Shown: positions 16,523 to 26,430 of the stretch, piece after piece
Layout: every line of letters starts with the position of its first letter
How positions within the stretch are numbered: position 1 is the first letter of the stretch
NCBI GenBank assembly: GCA_903789665.1
Contig: CAIFEX010000009.1
Coordinates: 1 to 64,000 of the forward strand
Direction of reading: 5' to 3'
DNA from: an uncultured Clostridium sp.
GTDB lineage: Bacteria; Bacillota; Clostridia; Clostridiales; Clostridiaceae
Length of the DNA stretch: 64,000 bases
Translations under genes and position numbers: made by a program
The notes under the pieces: generated by a model
Database searches by the model: none
What the model saw: the letters and a program-made list of their open reading frames with translations, nothing else
Told to the model about the DNA's origin: nothing

Positions 16523-18436
16523 ATGTTAAGTATAACTCTTATAGACGGTAAAAAAATAGAAGTGGAGAAGGGTCCAAAGGTAATTGATGTGGCCGGAAAA
16601 TTGAGTACTTCTCTGAAGAAAAAAGCACTTGGAGCTAAATTAAATGGAAAAGTAGTTGAACTCAATCAGCCGATAAATGAGGACTGTAAACTTGAAATCC
16701 TAACTTTCGATGATGAAGACGGTAAAAAGATATTGAGGCATACTGCTTCCCATGTGCTTGCTCAGGCCATAAAGAGACTTTATCCGGAAGTTAAACTTGC
16801 CATAGGGCCTGCCATAGATTCGGGATTTTACTATGATGTGGATGCAGATTTTTCATTTACACCGGAACTTTTGGTTAAACTTGAAAATGAAATGAACAAG
16901 ATAGTAAAAGAAAATATTAAATTGGAAAGATTTGAACTTCCGAGAGAAAAAGCTATAGAGTTCATGAAAGACAGAAAAGAACCATATAAAGTACAGTTGA
17001 TAAAGGATTTGCCGGAGGATGCAGTCATATCTTTTTACAAACAGGGTGATTTTGTAGATCTCTGTGCAGGGCCGCACTTACCTTCTACCGGAAAGATAAA
17101 GGCGATAAAACTTCTTTCTATAGCAGGTGCTTATTGGCGTGGGAACGAAAAAAATAAGATGCTGCAGAGGATATATGGAACTGCCTTTGAAAAGAAAAGT
17201 GATTTGGAAAACTATTTAAAGATGATGGAAGAGGCTAAAAAGAGAGATCATAGAAAACTGGGCAAAGAATTGGATCTTTTCAGCATGCATGAAGAAGGAC
17301 CCGGATTCCCGTTTTTCCATCCAAAGGGAATGATAATTAGAAATGAACTTCAGAATTTTTGGAGAAAAATGCATAGAAAAGCCGATTATGATGAGGTAAT
17401 GACTCCAATTTTATTAAATGAGGAGTTGTGGCATCAATCGGGACATTGGGATCATTATAAGGAAAATATGTATTTTACTAAAATAGACGGCGAAAATTAT
17501 GCTATAAAGCCTATGAACTGTCCGGGAGCTATACTCATCTATAAAAACAGCATACGTTCTTATAGGGACCTGCCTAAGAGATATGCTGAAATGGGAATTG
17601 TGCACAGACATGAGAAGTCAGGGGCACTTCACGGACTTATGAGAGTAAGGTGCTTTACTCAGGATGATGCCCACATATTTGTGGCAAGGGATGACATCAC
17701 TCATGAAATCACTCAGGTTATAAAACTTATAGATGATTTTTACAAGGTATTTGGATTTGAATATTTTGTTGAACTTTCAACAAGACCTGAAAATTCCATG
17801 GGAACTAAGGAAGAATGGGACGCCGCAACTGACGGACTTAAAGATGCACTTAAAGTGTCCGGCCTTGATTATAAGATAAATGAAGGAGATGGGGCTTTTT
17901 ACGGACCCAAGATAGATTTCCATTTAAAAGACTGTATTGGAAGGACATGGCAATGTGGAACAGTGCAGTTGGATTTCCAGATGCCGGAGAAATTTGATCT
18001 AACTTATATAGGGGCGGATGGAGAAAAACACAGACCGGTTATGGTACACAGAACTGTATTTGGTTCCATAGAGAGATTTATAGGAATACTCATAGAGCAC
18101 TATGCAGGAGCATTTCCAGCTTGGCTTGCACCGGTACAGGTAGAAGTCATGGATATTACAGATGATCAGAAGGACTATGCAGATAAGATAATCAAGGAGC
18201 TTAAGGATGAGGATATAAGAGTGGAAGCTGATCTCAGAAATGAGAAGATAGGCTATAAAATAAGAGAAGCCCAGATGCAGAAAGTACCTTATATGATTAT
18301 TTTGGGAGATAGAGAAGTGAAGGAAAAGGGTATATCTGTGAGAAGTAGAAAAAATGGAGATTTGGGTTCCATGTCACTGGATGATTTTATAGCGAAACTT
18401 AAAGAGGAAATTTCTCAAAAAGTGAGTGATGTATAA
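16523..18436 (+). CDS. thrS: Threonine--tRNA ligase
   Basis: Charges tRNA-Thr. The 637-residue class II synthetase has an N-terminal TGS domain (1-62) and an editing domain with HTASHVLAQA. The catalytic core has MNCPGAILIY, HRHEKSGALHGL and RCFTQDDAHIF, followed by the C-terminal anticodon-binding domain. Length is standard. The ATG has AAGGAGGAA upstream. Expression should depend on tRNA-Thr charging through the T-box ahead of it. Confidence 0.98.
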   Translation: MLSITLIDGKKIEVEKGPKVIDVAGKLSTSLKKKALGAKLNGKVVELNQPINEDCKLEILTFDDEDGKKILRHTASHVLAQAIKRLYPEVKLAIGPAIDSGFYYDVDADFSFTPELLVKLENEMNKIVKENIKLERFELPREKAIEFMKDRKEPYKVQLIKDLPEDAVISFYKQGDFVDLCAGPHLPSTGKIKAIKLLSIAGAYWRGNEKNKMLQRIYGTAFEKKSDLENYLKMMEEAKKRDHRKLGKELDLFSMHEEGPGFPFFHPKGMIIRNELQNFWRKMHRKADYDEVMTPILLNEELWHQSGHWDHYKENMYFTKIDGENYAIKPMNCPGAILIYKNSIRSYRDLPKRYAEMGIVHRHEKSGALHGLMRVRCFTQDDAHIFVARDDITHEITQVIKLIDDFYKVFGFEYFVELSTRPENSMGTKEEWDAATDGLKDALKVSGLDYKINEGDGAFYGPKIDFHLKDCIGRTWQCGTVQLDFQMPEKFDLTYIGADGEKHRPVMVHRTVFGSIERFIGILIEHYAGAFPAWLAPVQVEVMDITDDQKDYADKIIKELKDEDIRVEADLRNEKIGYKIREAQMQKVPYMIILGDREVKEKGISVRSRKNGDLGSMSLDDFIAKLKEEISQKVSDV

Positions 18437-18454
18437 GATTGGAAGAATTTGATG

Positions 18455-18483
18455 TTGACTTGCAGTGACAAAAATAGTATAAT
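18455..18483 (+). promoter_or_regulatory. Promoter of infC-rpmI-rplT
   Basis: TTGACT (18455-18460), 17 bases, TATAAT (18478-18483). Confidence 0.88.
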
Positions 18484-18489
18484 ATAGTT

Positions 18490-18606
18490 CGTTAAGTAGA
18501 AACCAGCCGTTTCTCACCTTACGGCATGGCCAGTAAGGTTTGTGAAAGCTTTTTATGAATTTTTATTTCATGTATGTAGAGGACGGCAGAAGCCGTCCTT
18601 TTTTAT
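18490..18606 (+). ncRNA. Ribosomal-protein (L20-type) leader with attenuator
   Basis: The transcribed leader is a folded region ending in a strong terminator, GGACGGC-AGAA-GCCGTCC plus a T-run (18581-18604), just before infC. This matches the known Firmicute arrangement in which L20 binding favours termination. The identification of the upstream fold as the L20-binding structure is inferred from position. Confidence 0.8.
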
Positions 18607-18645
18607 TTTAATGTTTTTGTTTAATTCACTTAGGAGGTGAAGAAT

Positions 18646-19164
18646 ATAAAGAAAGGTTTTCTTTTAAATGATAAAATAACTGCAAAAAAAGTAAGAGTTG
18701 TTTCCAATAACGGAGGTAATAAGGATGAGATTGTGCCTTTAGAAAAGGCTTTGAAACTTGCGGAAGAGCAAAATTTGGATTTGGTTTTGATATCTCCGAG
18801 GGCGAATCCCCCTGTTTGTAAAATAATGAATTATGGGAAATTTATCTATGAACAATCCAAGAAGGAGAAAAAGGCTAGGAAAAAACAAAAAGTTATAAAT
18901 ATAAAAGAAGTAAGACTCAGTCCTACTATTGAAGAACATGACATCGACATTAAAGCGAAAAATGCAAAGAAGTTTTTGCTTACTGGAGATAAGGTCAAGG
19001 TTACTGTAAGGTTTAGAGGTAGAGAAGCCGGTCATTCTTTCATGGGTAGAAAGATTTTGAATAATTTTTATTCCAAACTTGAAGATGTCAGCTTAATAGA
19101 GAAACAACCAAAACTTGAAGGCAGAAACATGACTATGACATTGTGGACAAAGAAAAATAATTGA
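18646..19164 (+). CDS. infC: Translation initiation factor IF-3 (probable ATA start)
   Basis: IF-3 binds the 30S subunit and rejects non-canonical start codons. The 172-residue protein carries the N-terminal GFLLNDKI, the linker rich in Lys/Glu and the C-terminal domain with VRLSPTIEEHDID and KVTVRFRGRE. The only GTG/ATG/TTG in frame near the start is GTG 18637, which overlaps the AGGAGG (18632-18637) and cannot use it. ATA at 18646 lies eight bases after that site. Rare start codons at infC are the known basis of IF-3 autoregulation (AUU in E. coli). It is cotranscribed with rpmI and rplT. Confidence 0.93.
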   Translation: MKKGFLLNDKITAKKVRVVSNNGGNKDEIVPLEKALKLAEEQNLDLVLISPRANPPVCKIMNYGKFIYEQSKKEKKARKKQKVINIKEVRLSPTIEEHDIDIKAKNAKKFLLTGDKVKVTVRFRGREAGHSFMGRKILNNFYSKLEDVSLIEKQPKLEGRNMTMTLWTKKNN

Positions 19165-19179
19165 AGGGAGGAAATTGTT

Positions 19180-19377
19180 ATGCCAAAAATGAAGACAAAA
19201 AGAAGTGCGGCAAAGAGATTTAAGGTTACAGGAACAGGTAAGTTAAAGAGGGCAAAAGCTTATAAAAGTCATATATTGACTAAAAAAAGCACAAAAACTA
19301 AAAGAAATCTTAGAAAAGCGGGATATGTATCAAAAACTCAGAAAAAAATAATGAAAAAATTGATACCTTATGTATAA
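19180..19377 (+). CDS. rpmI: Ribosomal protein bL35
   Basis: The 65-residue, strongly basic protein begins [20 protein letters not shown] and contains the usual [17 protein letters not shown]. It lies 15 bases after infC with a GGGAGG site, in the conserved infC-rpmI-rplT order. Confidence 0.98.
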   Translation: MPKMKTKRSAAKRFKVTGTGKLKRAKAYKSHILTKKSTKTKRNLRKAGYVSKTQKKIMKKLIPYV

Positions 19378-19406
19378 GTAAAAAATTCTAAAAAGGAGGT
19401 TTTAAA

Positions 19407-19766
19407 ATGGCAAGAGTAAAAAGGGCTGTCAATGCTCGTAAACATCACAGAAAAGTGTTAAAGCTTGCAAAAGGATACTACGGCGGTAAAAGTAAATTGT
19501 TTAAAGCAGCTAATGAAACAGTTATAAGGGCTTTGAGAAATGCATATGTGGGAAGAAAATTAAAGAAGAGGGATTTCAGGAAACTCTGGATAGCTAGAAT
19601 AAATGCAGCAACTAGGATGAACGGACTTTCTTATTCGAAATTCATAAATGGAATAAAAACGGCAGGTATTGATATAAATAGAAAAATGCTTTCGGAGATA
19701 GCGATAAAAGATCCTGAGGGATTTACAGAACTGGTTAACATAGCTAAAAAACAATTGAGTGCATAG
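19407..19766 (+). CDS. rplT: Ribosomal protein bL20
   Basis: The 119-residue basic protein begins [19 protein letters not shown] and contains [19 protein letters not shown]. It is both a 50S assembly protein and, in Firmicutes, the repressor that acts on the leader upstream of infC. AAGGAGG precedes the ATG. Confidence 0.98.
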   Translation: MARVKRAVNARKHHRKVLKLAKGYYGGKSKLFKAANETVIRALRNAYVGRKLKKRDFRKLWIARINAATRMNGLSYSKFINGIKTAGIDINRKMLSEIAIKDPEGFTELVNIAKKQLSA

Positions 19767-19780
19767 ATTAGAACTTAATG

Positions 19781-19809
19781 TTGACAATAGGTAAAACTAC
19801 AGGTATCAT
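19781..19809 (+). promoter_or_regulatory. Promoter of pheS-pheT
   Basis: TTGACA (19781-19786), 17 bases, TATCAT (19804-19809). Confidence 0.88.
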
Positions 19810-19815
19810 TTAAAA

Positions 19816-20081
19816 GTATAGATAATAAAAAAGTTTAAATTCTTATACTGTGAAGGAGAAAGTAAGTATATTTGATATTTTTCAGAGAAAAAAAGTTAAG
19901 GCTGAAAGCTTTTTTAAAATGCTGTATGCTGAAGTTCACTCCGGAGTACTGTCTGTGAAATAAAAGTAGCAGTTGGCGGTAATGCCGTTAGATTTTCAAA
20001 GAGAATATTATTTATATAATATTAATTTGGGTGGTAACGCGGAATGCAGAAATTCGTCCCTTGTGGGATGAATTTTTTTTA
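19816..20081 (+). ncRNA. T-box leader of pheST, specifier TTC (Phe)
   Basis: Specifier TTC (19935-19937) is followed by A. The T-box GGGTGGTAACGCGG lies at 20029-20042. A terminator with AATTCGTCCC pairing GGGATGAATT is followed by a T-run to about 20081. It reads tRNA-Phe charging and controls both Phe-tRNA ligase subunits. Confidence 0.95.
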
Positions 20082-20115
20082 TTTAAATTTAAAGCTGGGA
20101 AGGAGAGAATTTAAT

Positions 20116-21138
20116 ATGATTAGAGAAAAATTGGAGAAGATTAAGGAAGATGCTCTTAAAGAATTAAAGAACAGGGAAAACAGCTTCAGCATAGAGGATA
20201 TAAGAGTCAAATATCTGGGTAAAAAAGGTGAATTGACTAAGATACTGAGAGGAATGAGAAACCTTTCCCCGGAAGAGAGACCTGTAGTTGGAAAGCTTGC
20301 CAATCAAATAAGATCAATTCTGGAAAATGCCATAGAGGAAGAATCAAAAAAGGTAAAGAAACTTAAGACGGAGGAAAAACTCAAAAGTGAAACAATCGAT
20401 ATAACAATGCCCGGCATAAGACAAAATATCGGGAAATGCCATCCACTTGAACAGGTTCTGGAAGATATGAAGGAAATATTCATCTCCATGGGATTTACTA
20501 TAGAAGAGGGACCTGAAATTGAAAAGGACTATTATAATTTTGAGGCATTGAATATACCTAAAAATCATCCGGCTAGAGGAGAGCAGGATACGTTTTACAT
20601 AAACGACGATGTAGTACTTAGAACTCAGACGTCGCCTATACAGATAAGAACTATGGAAAAACAGAAACCACCCATAAAGATGATATCTCCGGGGAAGGTT
20701 TACCGCGCGGATTCAGTGGATGCCACTCATTCGCCTATATTTTACCAGATGGAAGGCCTTGTAGTAGATAGGGGTATAACTTTTGCAAACTTAAAGGGGA
20801 CTTTGGAATTATTTGCCAAGAGGATGTTTGGAGAAAACATGAAGACAAAATTCAGGCCACATCATTTTCCTTTTACAGAACCCTCTGCAGAAATGGATGC
20901 CACCTGTTTTGTATGCAACGGCAAAGGCTGCAGGGTATGTAAGGGAGAAGGATGGATAGAACTTTTGGGGTGTGGTATGGTTCATCCCCAGGTGCTTAGA
21001 AATTGCAATATAGATCCAGAGGTTTACAGTGGATTTGCTTTTGGAATGGGTGTTGATAGGATGGTTATGATGAAATACGGCATAGATGATATAAGAAATA
21101 TGTATGAAAGTGACATGAGATTTTTAAATCAGTTTTAA
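20116..21138 (+). CDS. pheS: Phenylalanine--tRNA ligase alpha subunit
   Basis: The catalytic subunit of the alpha2-beta2 enzyme. The 340-residue protein has an N-terminal coiled coil, [20 protein letters not shown]-like [12 protein letters not shown], and class II motif 3 in [14 protein letters not shown]. The ATG at 20116 has AAGGAGAG upstream. An in-frame extension to 20044 starts inside the T-box and terminator and is rejected. Confidence 0.98.
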   Translation: MIREKLEKIKEDALKELKNRENSFSIEDIRVKYLGKKGELTKILRGMRNLSPEERPVVGKLANQIRSILENAIEEESKKVKKLKTEEKLKSETIDITMPGIRQNIGKCHPLEQVLEDMKEIFISMGFTIEEGPEIEKDYYNFEALNIPKNHPARGEQDTFYINDDVVLRTQTSPIQIRTMEKQKPPIKMISPGKVYRADSVDATHSPIFYQMEGLVVDRGITFANLKGTLELFAKRMFGENMKTKFRPHHFPFTEPSAEMDATCFVCNGKGCRVCKGEGWIELLGCGMVHPQVLRNCNIDPEVYSGFAFGMGVDRMVMMKYGIDDIRNMYESDMRFLNQF

Positions 21139-21174
21139 TTTAAACAATAAAATAAATGGAAGGGAGATCTTTTT

Positions 21175-23556
21175 ATGAAAGTTCCGGTAAATTGGTTGAA
21201 AGATTATGTGAATGTAGATATTACAGGAAAAGAATTGGCAGATAAATTGACTTTGAGCGGTTCGAAGGTAGAAGAAGTGATTACAACTGGTGACGAGATT
21301 AAAAATGTAGTTACAGGGAAAATAATGAAGATAGAAAAGCACCCTAATGCAGATAAATTGGTAATATGTCAGGTAAATATAGGAAAGGATGAACTGCTTC
21401 AAATCATAACAGCTGCCACTAATATGAAGGAAAATGATGTAGTTCCTGTTGCACTTCATGGTTCTGTAATTCACGGAGGTGTGAAAATAAAGAAGGGGAA
21501 ATTGAGGGGAATCATGTCAAACGGTATGTTTTGTTCTGAAGAAGAGCTGGGGATTGCCGGTGATAAGCCAGTGTATGGACTTATGATTTTACCTTCAGAC
21601 ACTCCTGTTGGCAGGGATATAAAGGATATATTGAATATGACAAACACCATATTGGATTTTGAGATAACTTCCAACAGGCCCGATTGTCTCAGTATCATAG
21701 GAATGGCCAGGGAAACTGCGGCAACTTTAAATGAAAATTATAAAATGCCTCCATGTAAATATACTGCATCTTCAGATAAGTACATAAATGATAAATTGAA
21801 GGTTGAAGTGAAAGATAAACTCTGCAGGAGGTATATGGCCAGAGGAGTGGAAGATGTAAAGATAGAAGATTCTCCCCAATGGATGCAGGAAAGGCTTTTG
21901 GAGGCAGGAGTCAGACCCATAAATAATATGGTTGATATAACCAATTTTGTTATGCTTGAAACGGGCCAGCCAATGCACGCTTATGATATGAGATATGTGA
22001 GGTCCAATAAAATAGTGGTTGAAAGATCAAAAGGCAAAGAAGAATTTATCACTCTGGACAATGAAAAAAGATTGCTGGATGAAAATATGCTTACCATAAG
22101 AGATGGAGATAGAACCATAGGTATTGCAGGAATAATGGGGGGACTTGATTCGGAAGTCAGGAGCGATACTTCGTCTATAGTATTTGAAAGTGCTAATTTC
22201 AATGGGACCAATGTAAGAGTTTCCTCTCAAAATCTGGGAATCAGAACAGAAGCTTCATCCAGATTTGAAAAAGATCTCGATCCCAATTTAGCTGAAATGG
22301 CCGTAGACAGAGCTTGCTATTTAGTAGAAAAATTGAATGCAGGTAAAGTTATGAAGGGAACTATTGACATATATGGTGAAAAAATTGAACCCGGCATTTT
22401 GAAAGTGAATTACAATTGGATAAATAGCTTTTTGGGTACTGAAATACCTGAAGATGAAATGGCCAATTGTTTGAACAAACTTGAATTGAATACTCAGGCT
22501 GAAGGTGAAATTCTAAAGATATATATACCTACCTTTAGAAGGAGGGATATAAAGATAAAGGAAGATATTGCCGAAGAGGTAGCACGAATGTACGGATATG
22601 ATGCCATACCTTCTACTGTAATAAAAAGTGTAAGTACCAGAGGAGGAAAAAATCCAAAACAGAAATTAGATGATAAGATATTGAGTACACTTACATCCAG
22701 CGGGTTAAATCAGTCTATAAGTTATTCCTTTATTAGCAGAAAGGCTTTCGATGAGATACTTTTACCGGAAGACAGCATCCTTAGAAATGCAGTGGCTATA
22801 AAAAATCCATTGGGAGAGGATTACAGTATAATGAGAACAACCACAATTCCCTCCATGATGGAATCTTTAAGCAGAAATTATTCCAGAAAAAATGAACTGG
22901 CCAGATTATTTGAAATAGGTAAAGTGTATATACCGGAGGGAGATATAAACAAACTGCCCCAGGAAAAAAATATCATAACTATCGGTATGTACGGCAAGGT
23001 GAATTACTTTAGTTTAAAGGGTGTAGTTGAAAATATATTGGAAGCATTGAATATAGAAAGATTTTCTTTTGAAAGGGAAAGCGATAATCTGACTTTTCAT
23101 CCGGGGAAAACTGCATCACTGTATATAAAGAGGGATTTTGCAGGTATATTGGGTGAAATTCATCCCGGTGTATTGGATAATTACAGGATCGATGAAAAAT
23201 GTTATGTGGCTGAATTGAATTTGGATGTGCTCTATAAATATGCAAACAGGAAAAAGGAATATAAACCGCTCCCTAAATTCCCAGCAGTTACGAGAGATCT
23301 GGCAATACTGGTGGATGAAGATATTTTGGTAAAGGAAATAGAAGACGTTATAAAGAAACAGGGAGGAAGTATGATAGAGAGCGTAAAGCTATTTGATGTA
23401 TATAAAGGCAAGCAGGTTGCAAAAGGGAAAAAGAGTGTAGCCTATTCCATATCCTACAGGCTTGAAAATAAGACCCTCACAGATAAAGAAGTAAATAAAG
23501 TTCACGATAAGGTATTGAAGGCATTGGAACATAAGTTTGGAGCACAACTCAGATAA
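21175..23556 (+). CDS. pheT: Phenylalanine--tRNA ligase beta subunit
   Basis: The 793-residue editing and tRNA-binding subunit. The N-terminal [12 protein letters not shown] is followed by a tRNA-binding OB fold (about 40-150, [14 protein letters not shown]), the B3/B4 editing region, B5, and the C-terminal anticodon-binding domain with [11 protein letters not shown]. It lies 36 bases after pheS with its own AAGGGAGAT site. Confidence 0.98.
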   Translation: MKVPVNWLKDYVNVDITGKELADKLTLSGSKVEEVITTGDEIKNVVTGKIMKIEKHPNADKLVICQVNIGKDELLQIITAATNMKENDVVPVALHGSVIHGGVKIKKGKLRGIMSNGMFCSEEELGIAGDKPVYGLMILPSDTPVGRDIKDILNMTNTILDFEITSNRPDCLSIIGMARETAATLNENYKMPPCKYTASSDKYINDKLKVEVKDKLCRRYMARGVEDVKIEDSPQWMQERLLEAGVRPINNMVDITNFVMLETGQPMHAYDMRYVRSNKIVVERSKGKEEFITLDNEKRLLDENMLTIRDGDRTIGIAGIMGGLDSEVRSDTSSIVFESANFNGTNVRVSSQNLGIRTEASSRFEKDLDPNLAEMAVDRACYLVEKLNAGKVMKGTIDIYGEKIEPGILKVNYNWINSFLGTEIPEDEMANCLNKLELNTQAEGEILKIYIPTFRRRDIKIKEDIAEEVARMYGYDAIPSTVIKSVSTRGGKNPKQKLDDKILSTLTSSGLNQSISYSFISRKAFDEILLPEDSILRNAVAIKNPLGEDYSIMRTTTIPSMMESLSRNYSRKNELARLFEIGKVYIPEGDINKLPQEKNIITIGMYGKVNYFSLKGVVENILEALNIERFSFERESDNLTFHPGKTASLYIKRDFAGILGEIHPGVLDNYRIDEKCYVAELNLDVLYKYANRKKEYKPLPKFPAVTRDLAILVDEDILVKEIEDVIKKQGGSMIESVKLFDVYKGKQVAKGKKSVAYSISYRLENKTLTDKEVNKVHDKVLKALEHKFGAQLR

Positions 23557-23571
23557 ATGTAAGTTATTCTG

Positions 23572-23599
23572 AGGTTCAGCTGTAAACTTCTCTGGACCT
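23572..23599 (+). terminator. Possible weak terminator after pheT
   Basis: AGGTTCAG pairs with CTGGACCT around a 12-base loop. There is no T-run, so termination here is doubtful. Confidence 0.3.
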
Positions 23600-23637
23600 T
23601 GGAATCACTTGATGAATATTTAAACTTGAATATAATA

Positions 23638-23666
23638 TTTAACATATACAGTATTTGTGATAAAAT
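23638..23666 (+). promoter_or_regulatory. Candidate promoter of zapA
   Basis: TAAAAT (23661-23666) lies 17 bases after a poor -35 (TTTAAC, 23638-23643). Only the -10 is convincing. Confidence 0.35.
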
Positions 23667-23719
23667 ATTCTTATAGAGAATAGGGAGAAACAGGATGGAT
23701 CTGAGAGGGTGTTTAATAA

Positions 23720-24319
23720 ATGAATGTAGTTACGGTGTTTATAAATGGAATTGAATATAATTTAAAGGGCGACGAGCAAGAGGAATATTTACATAAAGTA
23801 GCCAGTTATGTGGACAAAAAGGTAAAAAACATATTAGAAAATAATAGTAAATTAAGCACTTCCTCAGCAGCTATTCTATCTGCTCTTAATGTGGCGGATG
23901 ATATGCTGAAGGTTAAGGATCAAAATGCTGATCTGTCAAAGCAGGTGGGAGAGCTAAAAAAAGTTGAGAAGGTTTATGAAGATCAGCTTAATTCTTTAAA
24001 AAAACAGCTTAAATATACGGAAGAGCTCAATGAAGAGCTTAAAGAAAAATTAAAAAAAATTCAAAACAGCGGCCAGTTGAAGGAAAAGGACAAACAAATT
24101 GAAAAACTCCAGGAGGAAATAGAAATAATAAAGGAAACCACCCAGAAATATGTAAAGGAAAATACAAAAATTGTAGAGGAAAATAAGGAACTGAAATTTC
24201 AAATCCAATCCGAGAAGTATAAGATAATAGATCTTCAGCACAAATTAATAGAAAATCAAATAAATTTAGCAAAAGAAAAAAAACAGAAAAATCCTCTTTT
24301 AAATAAAGGGACAAGATAG
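23720..24319 (+). CDS. zapA: Cell division protein ZapA, long coiled-coil form
   Basis: ZapA stabilises FtsZ bundles at midcell. The 199-residue protein begins with the ZapA globular domain (about 1-90: VTVFINGIEYNLKGDE, AALNVADD-like SALNVADDMLK). About 100 residues of heptad-rich, Lys/Glu-heavy coiled coil follow, making it longer than the compact enterobacterial form. The ATG is preceded by GAGAGGGTG. It follows pheT as in many clostridia and ends in its own terminator. Confidence 0.88.
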   Translation: MNVVTVFINGIEYNLKGDEQEEYLHKVASYVDKKVKNILENNSKLSTSSAAILSALNVADDMLKVKDQNADLSKQVGELKKVEKVYEDQLNSLKKQLKYTEELNEELKEKLKKIQNSGQLKEKDKQIEKLQEEIEIIKETTQKYVKENTKIVEENKELKFQIQSEKYKIIDLQHKLIENQINLAKEKKQKNPLLNKGTR

Positions 24320-24321
24320 AG

Positions 24322-24357
24322 TTTGAACTGATAATAATATTAGTTCGAATTTTTTTT
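24322..24357 (+). terminator. Terminator of zapA
   Basis: GAACT..AT pairs with AT..AGTTC in a short A-T-rich stem, followed by eight T residues. Confidence 0.8.
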
Positions 24358-24424
24358 ATATCCGATGAGCAAGATATGCATATAATAAGTTGAGAGATAA
24401 CTTGTCTGGAAGGATTTATTTGTT

Positions 24425-25408
24425 ATGAAAATTTTATTTTGCATTAGGGGGGACTGTTTTAGAGATTTTGCAGGGGATTCTGTACAGCTTATCAAGACGG
24501 CCCAGTATTTAAGAGAAAAGGGATTAGAAATTGATATAAATACAGGTTCTGTGCGTGATTATTCTCCCTATGACATAATACATCTTTTTAATTTAACCAG
24601 GGTTGAAGAAACTTATGAATACTATAGGAGAGCTAAAGTCTATGACAAACCTGTAGTGCTGTCACCCATATACTGGAATCTAAAGAAATATTATAGTTAT
24701 ACAGGAGATGAAAGAAATTTATTTTTATGGGATAAACTGGATACACATAGAAAAGAAATATTGAAAGGGTGTAAATTAATATATCCCAATAGTGAATTGG
24801 AAAATGATCAGATCCGGAAGGATTTTAAAATAGATATTCCCTACAGGGTAATTTATAATGGTGTGGAAACCAATCATAAAACTTCATATAATTTTAAGAA
24901 AAAATATGGATTAAGGGATTATGTACTTTGTGTGGCAAGAATATGCAGCAGGAAAAATCAATTTGTCTTGAGTAAAATATGCAGCGAATTGAAACTGCAG
25001 TTAGTACTTATAGGAAGTATAAACGACATAAGTTATTTTAACAGATGCATGTCCTATAAAAATGTGAGATATTTGGGCTTTATGGATGAATATAGTTTAT
25101 ACAGTGCCTATAAATATGCAGGAATCCATGTGCTGCCGAGCTTTGTGGAAACGCCGGGCTTATCTTCTTTAGAGGCAGCCGCTGTAGGCTGTAATATAGT
25201 TTCAACTGTAGAGGGAAGTGCAAGGGAGTATTTTGGAGACATGTGCGTTTACTGCAATCCATATGATGAACACAGTATAAGAGAAGCTATAATTGACTGC
25301 CTTAAAATTAAAAAACATAAAGAACTGAAAAACCATGTAATTGAAAATTATAACTGGAGAAATTGTATAAGTCCCTTATTTGAAAGTTATAAATGTATTG
25401 CAGATTGA
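24425..25408 (+). CDS. GT4-type glycosyltransferase
   Basis: A cytoplasmic glycosyltransferase of 327 residues with a GT-B two-domain layout. The N-terminal part holds HLFNLTR, the linker VIYNGVE, and the donor-binding half has CVARICSRKN and SFVETPGLSSLEAAAVGCNIVST. It has no transmembrane helix. It is the first of three clustered glycosyltransferase genes (gaps 23 and 9 bases) ahead of a collagen-like protein. Donor and acceptor cannot be deduced. Confidence 0.85.
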   Translation: MKILFCIRGDCFRDFAGDSVQLIKTAQYLREKGLEIDINTGSVRDYSPYDIIHLFNLTRVEETYEYYRRAKVYDKPVVLSPIYWNLKKYYSYTGDERNLFLWDKLDTHRKEILKGCKLIYPNSELENDQIRKDFKIDIPYRVIYNGVETNHKTSYNFKKKYGLRDYVLCVARICSRKNQFVLSKICSELKLQLVLIGSINDISYFNRCMSYKNVRYLGFMDEYSLYSAYKYAGIHVLPSFVETPGLSSLEAAAVGCNIVSTVEGSAREYFGDMCVYCNPYDEHSIREAIIDCLKIKKHKELKNHVIENYNWRNCISPLFESYKCIAD

Positions 25409-25431
25409 TATAAAGCGGGAGGATACGTAAA

Positions 25432-26421
25432 ATGGCCACTTTTATCCAAATGCCTACGATCCCTTATAACAGGATGTACCAGAGACCCCAGCAGATAATG
25501 AAAAAGTTGAGTGAAGTAGGATATACTGTTTATTATACAGATAATATAAATAAAAAATACCTTATAAAAATAAATGACAATTTATATGAGATCGGTAAAA
25601 AATATAATATCAATTATGAAAAATTAAGCAGACCTATAATATTGTGGTGTTCTTCACCGGAGCAAATAACTAGAATAAACAGTATGATCTATGATTATAT
25701 AGTATACGATGTAGTAGATGACTGTTCCTGTGAATTTGAAACCTGGAGCTTATATATAGAAGATATGTTAAATGCGGCAGATATAGTATTTACAGCATCG
25801 GACAGGCTTTACCGAAAGTTTTTTTCAAGGCACAGTTATGTCTATGCAATTAAAAACGGATTGGATATAGATAATTTTTCCCCGGGTAGAAACAAGATTC
25901 CGGAAGATATTCCCCGAAATAGAAAGATTGTAGGATATGCAGGAGCTATAGCAACCTGGATAGATTGGAATTTAGTGAGATATATATCGTCAAACAACAC
26001 CTATAATTTTGTGTTTGTAGGAGCCAAATGTGGGAAAATAAACATAAACTTGAACGGCAATGTATATTTTTTAGGGGAAAAGAGATATGAAGAGCTTCCC
26101 TATTATATCAATAATTTCAGCTGCTGCATCATACCGTTTAAAGTAAATGAAATGACAAATTCCTGTAATCCCATAAAATTGTATGAATATATGTCTTTGG
26201 GGAAACCGGTAGTCAGTACTGCTATAGAAGAGGTTGTGAAAGTAAAAGATCTCTGTTATATATCAGGTGGAAAATATGATTTTATGGAAAATATAATTAA
26301 ATCGGTTGATGAAGACAATGAAAAATTGTCTTTATTGAGAGAAAAATTTGCATTTGACAACAGCTGGGATGAAAGAGTATGCAGTGTGCTTAAAATACTT
26401 AGATTAAATCATATATTGTAA
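25432..26421 (+). CDS. Glycosyltransferase, TuaH-like GT-B fold
   Basis: The 329-residue protein starts MATFIQMPTIPYNRMYQRPQQ, the YxRPQ-type N-terminus seen in TuaH-like transferases. It continues with IKNGLDIDNFSPG as the interdomain linker and CNPIKLYEYMSLGKPVVST as the sugar-nucleotide loop. It is probably cotranscribed with its neighbours; no membrane segment is evident. Substrate unknown. Confidence 0.8.
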   Translation: MATFIQMPTIPYNRMYQRPQQIMKKLSEVGYTVYYTDNINKKYLIKINDNLYEIGKKYNINYEKLSRPIILWCSSPEQITRINSMIYDYIVYDVVDDCSCEFETWSLYIEDMLNAADIVFTASDRLYRKFFSRHSYVYAIKNGLDIDNFSPGRNKIPEDIPRNRKIVGYAGAIATWIDWNLVRYISSNNTYNFVFVGAKCGKININLNGNVYFLGEKRYEELPYYINNFSCCIIPFKVNEMTNSCNPIKLYEYMSLGKPVVSTAIEEVVKVKDLCYISGGKYDFMENIIKSVDEDNEKLSLLREKFAFDNSWDERVCSVLKILRLNHIL

Positions 26422-26430
26422 GGTGAAAAT

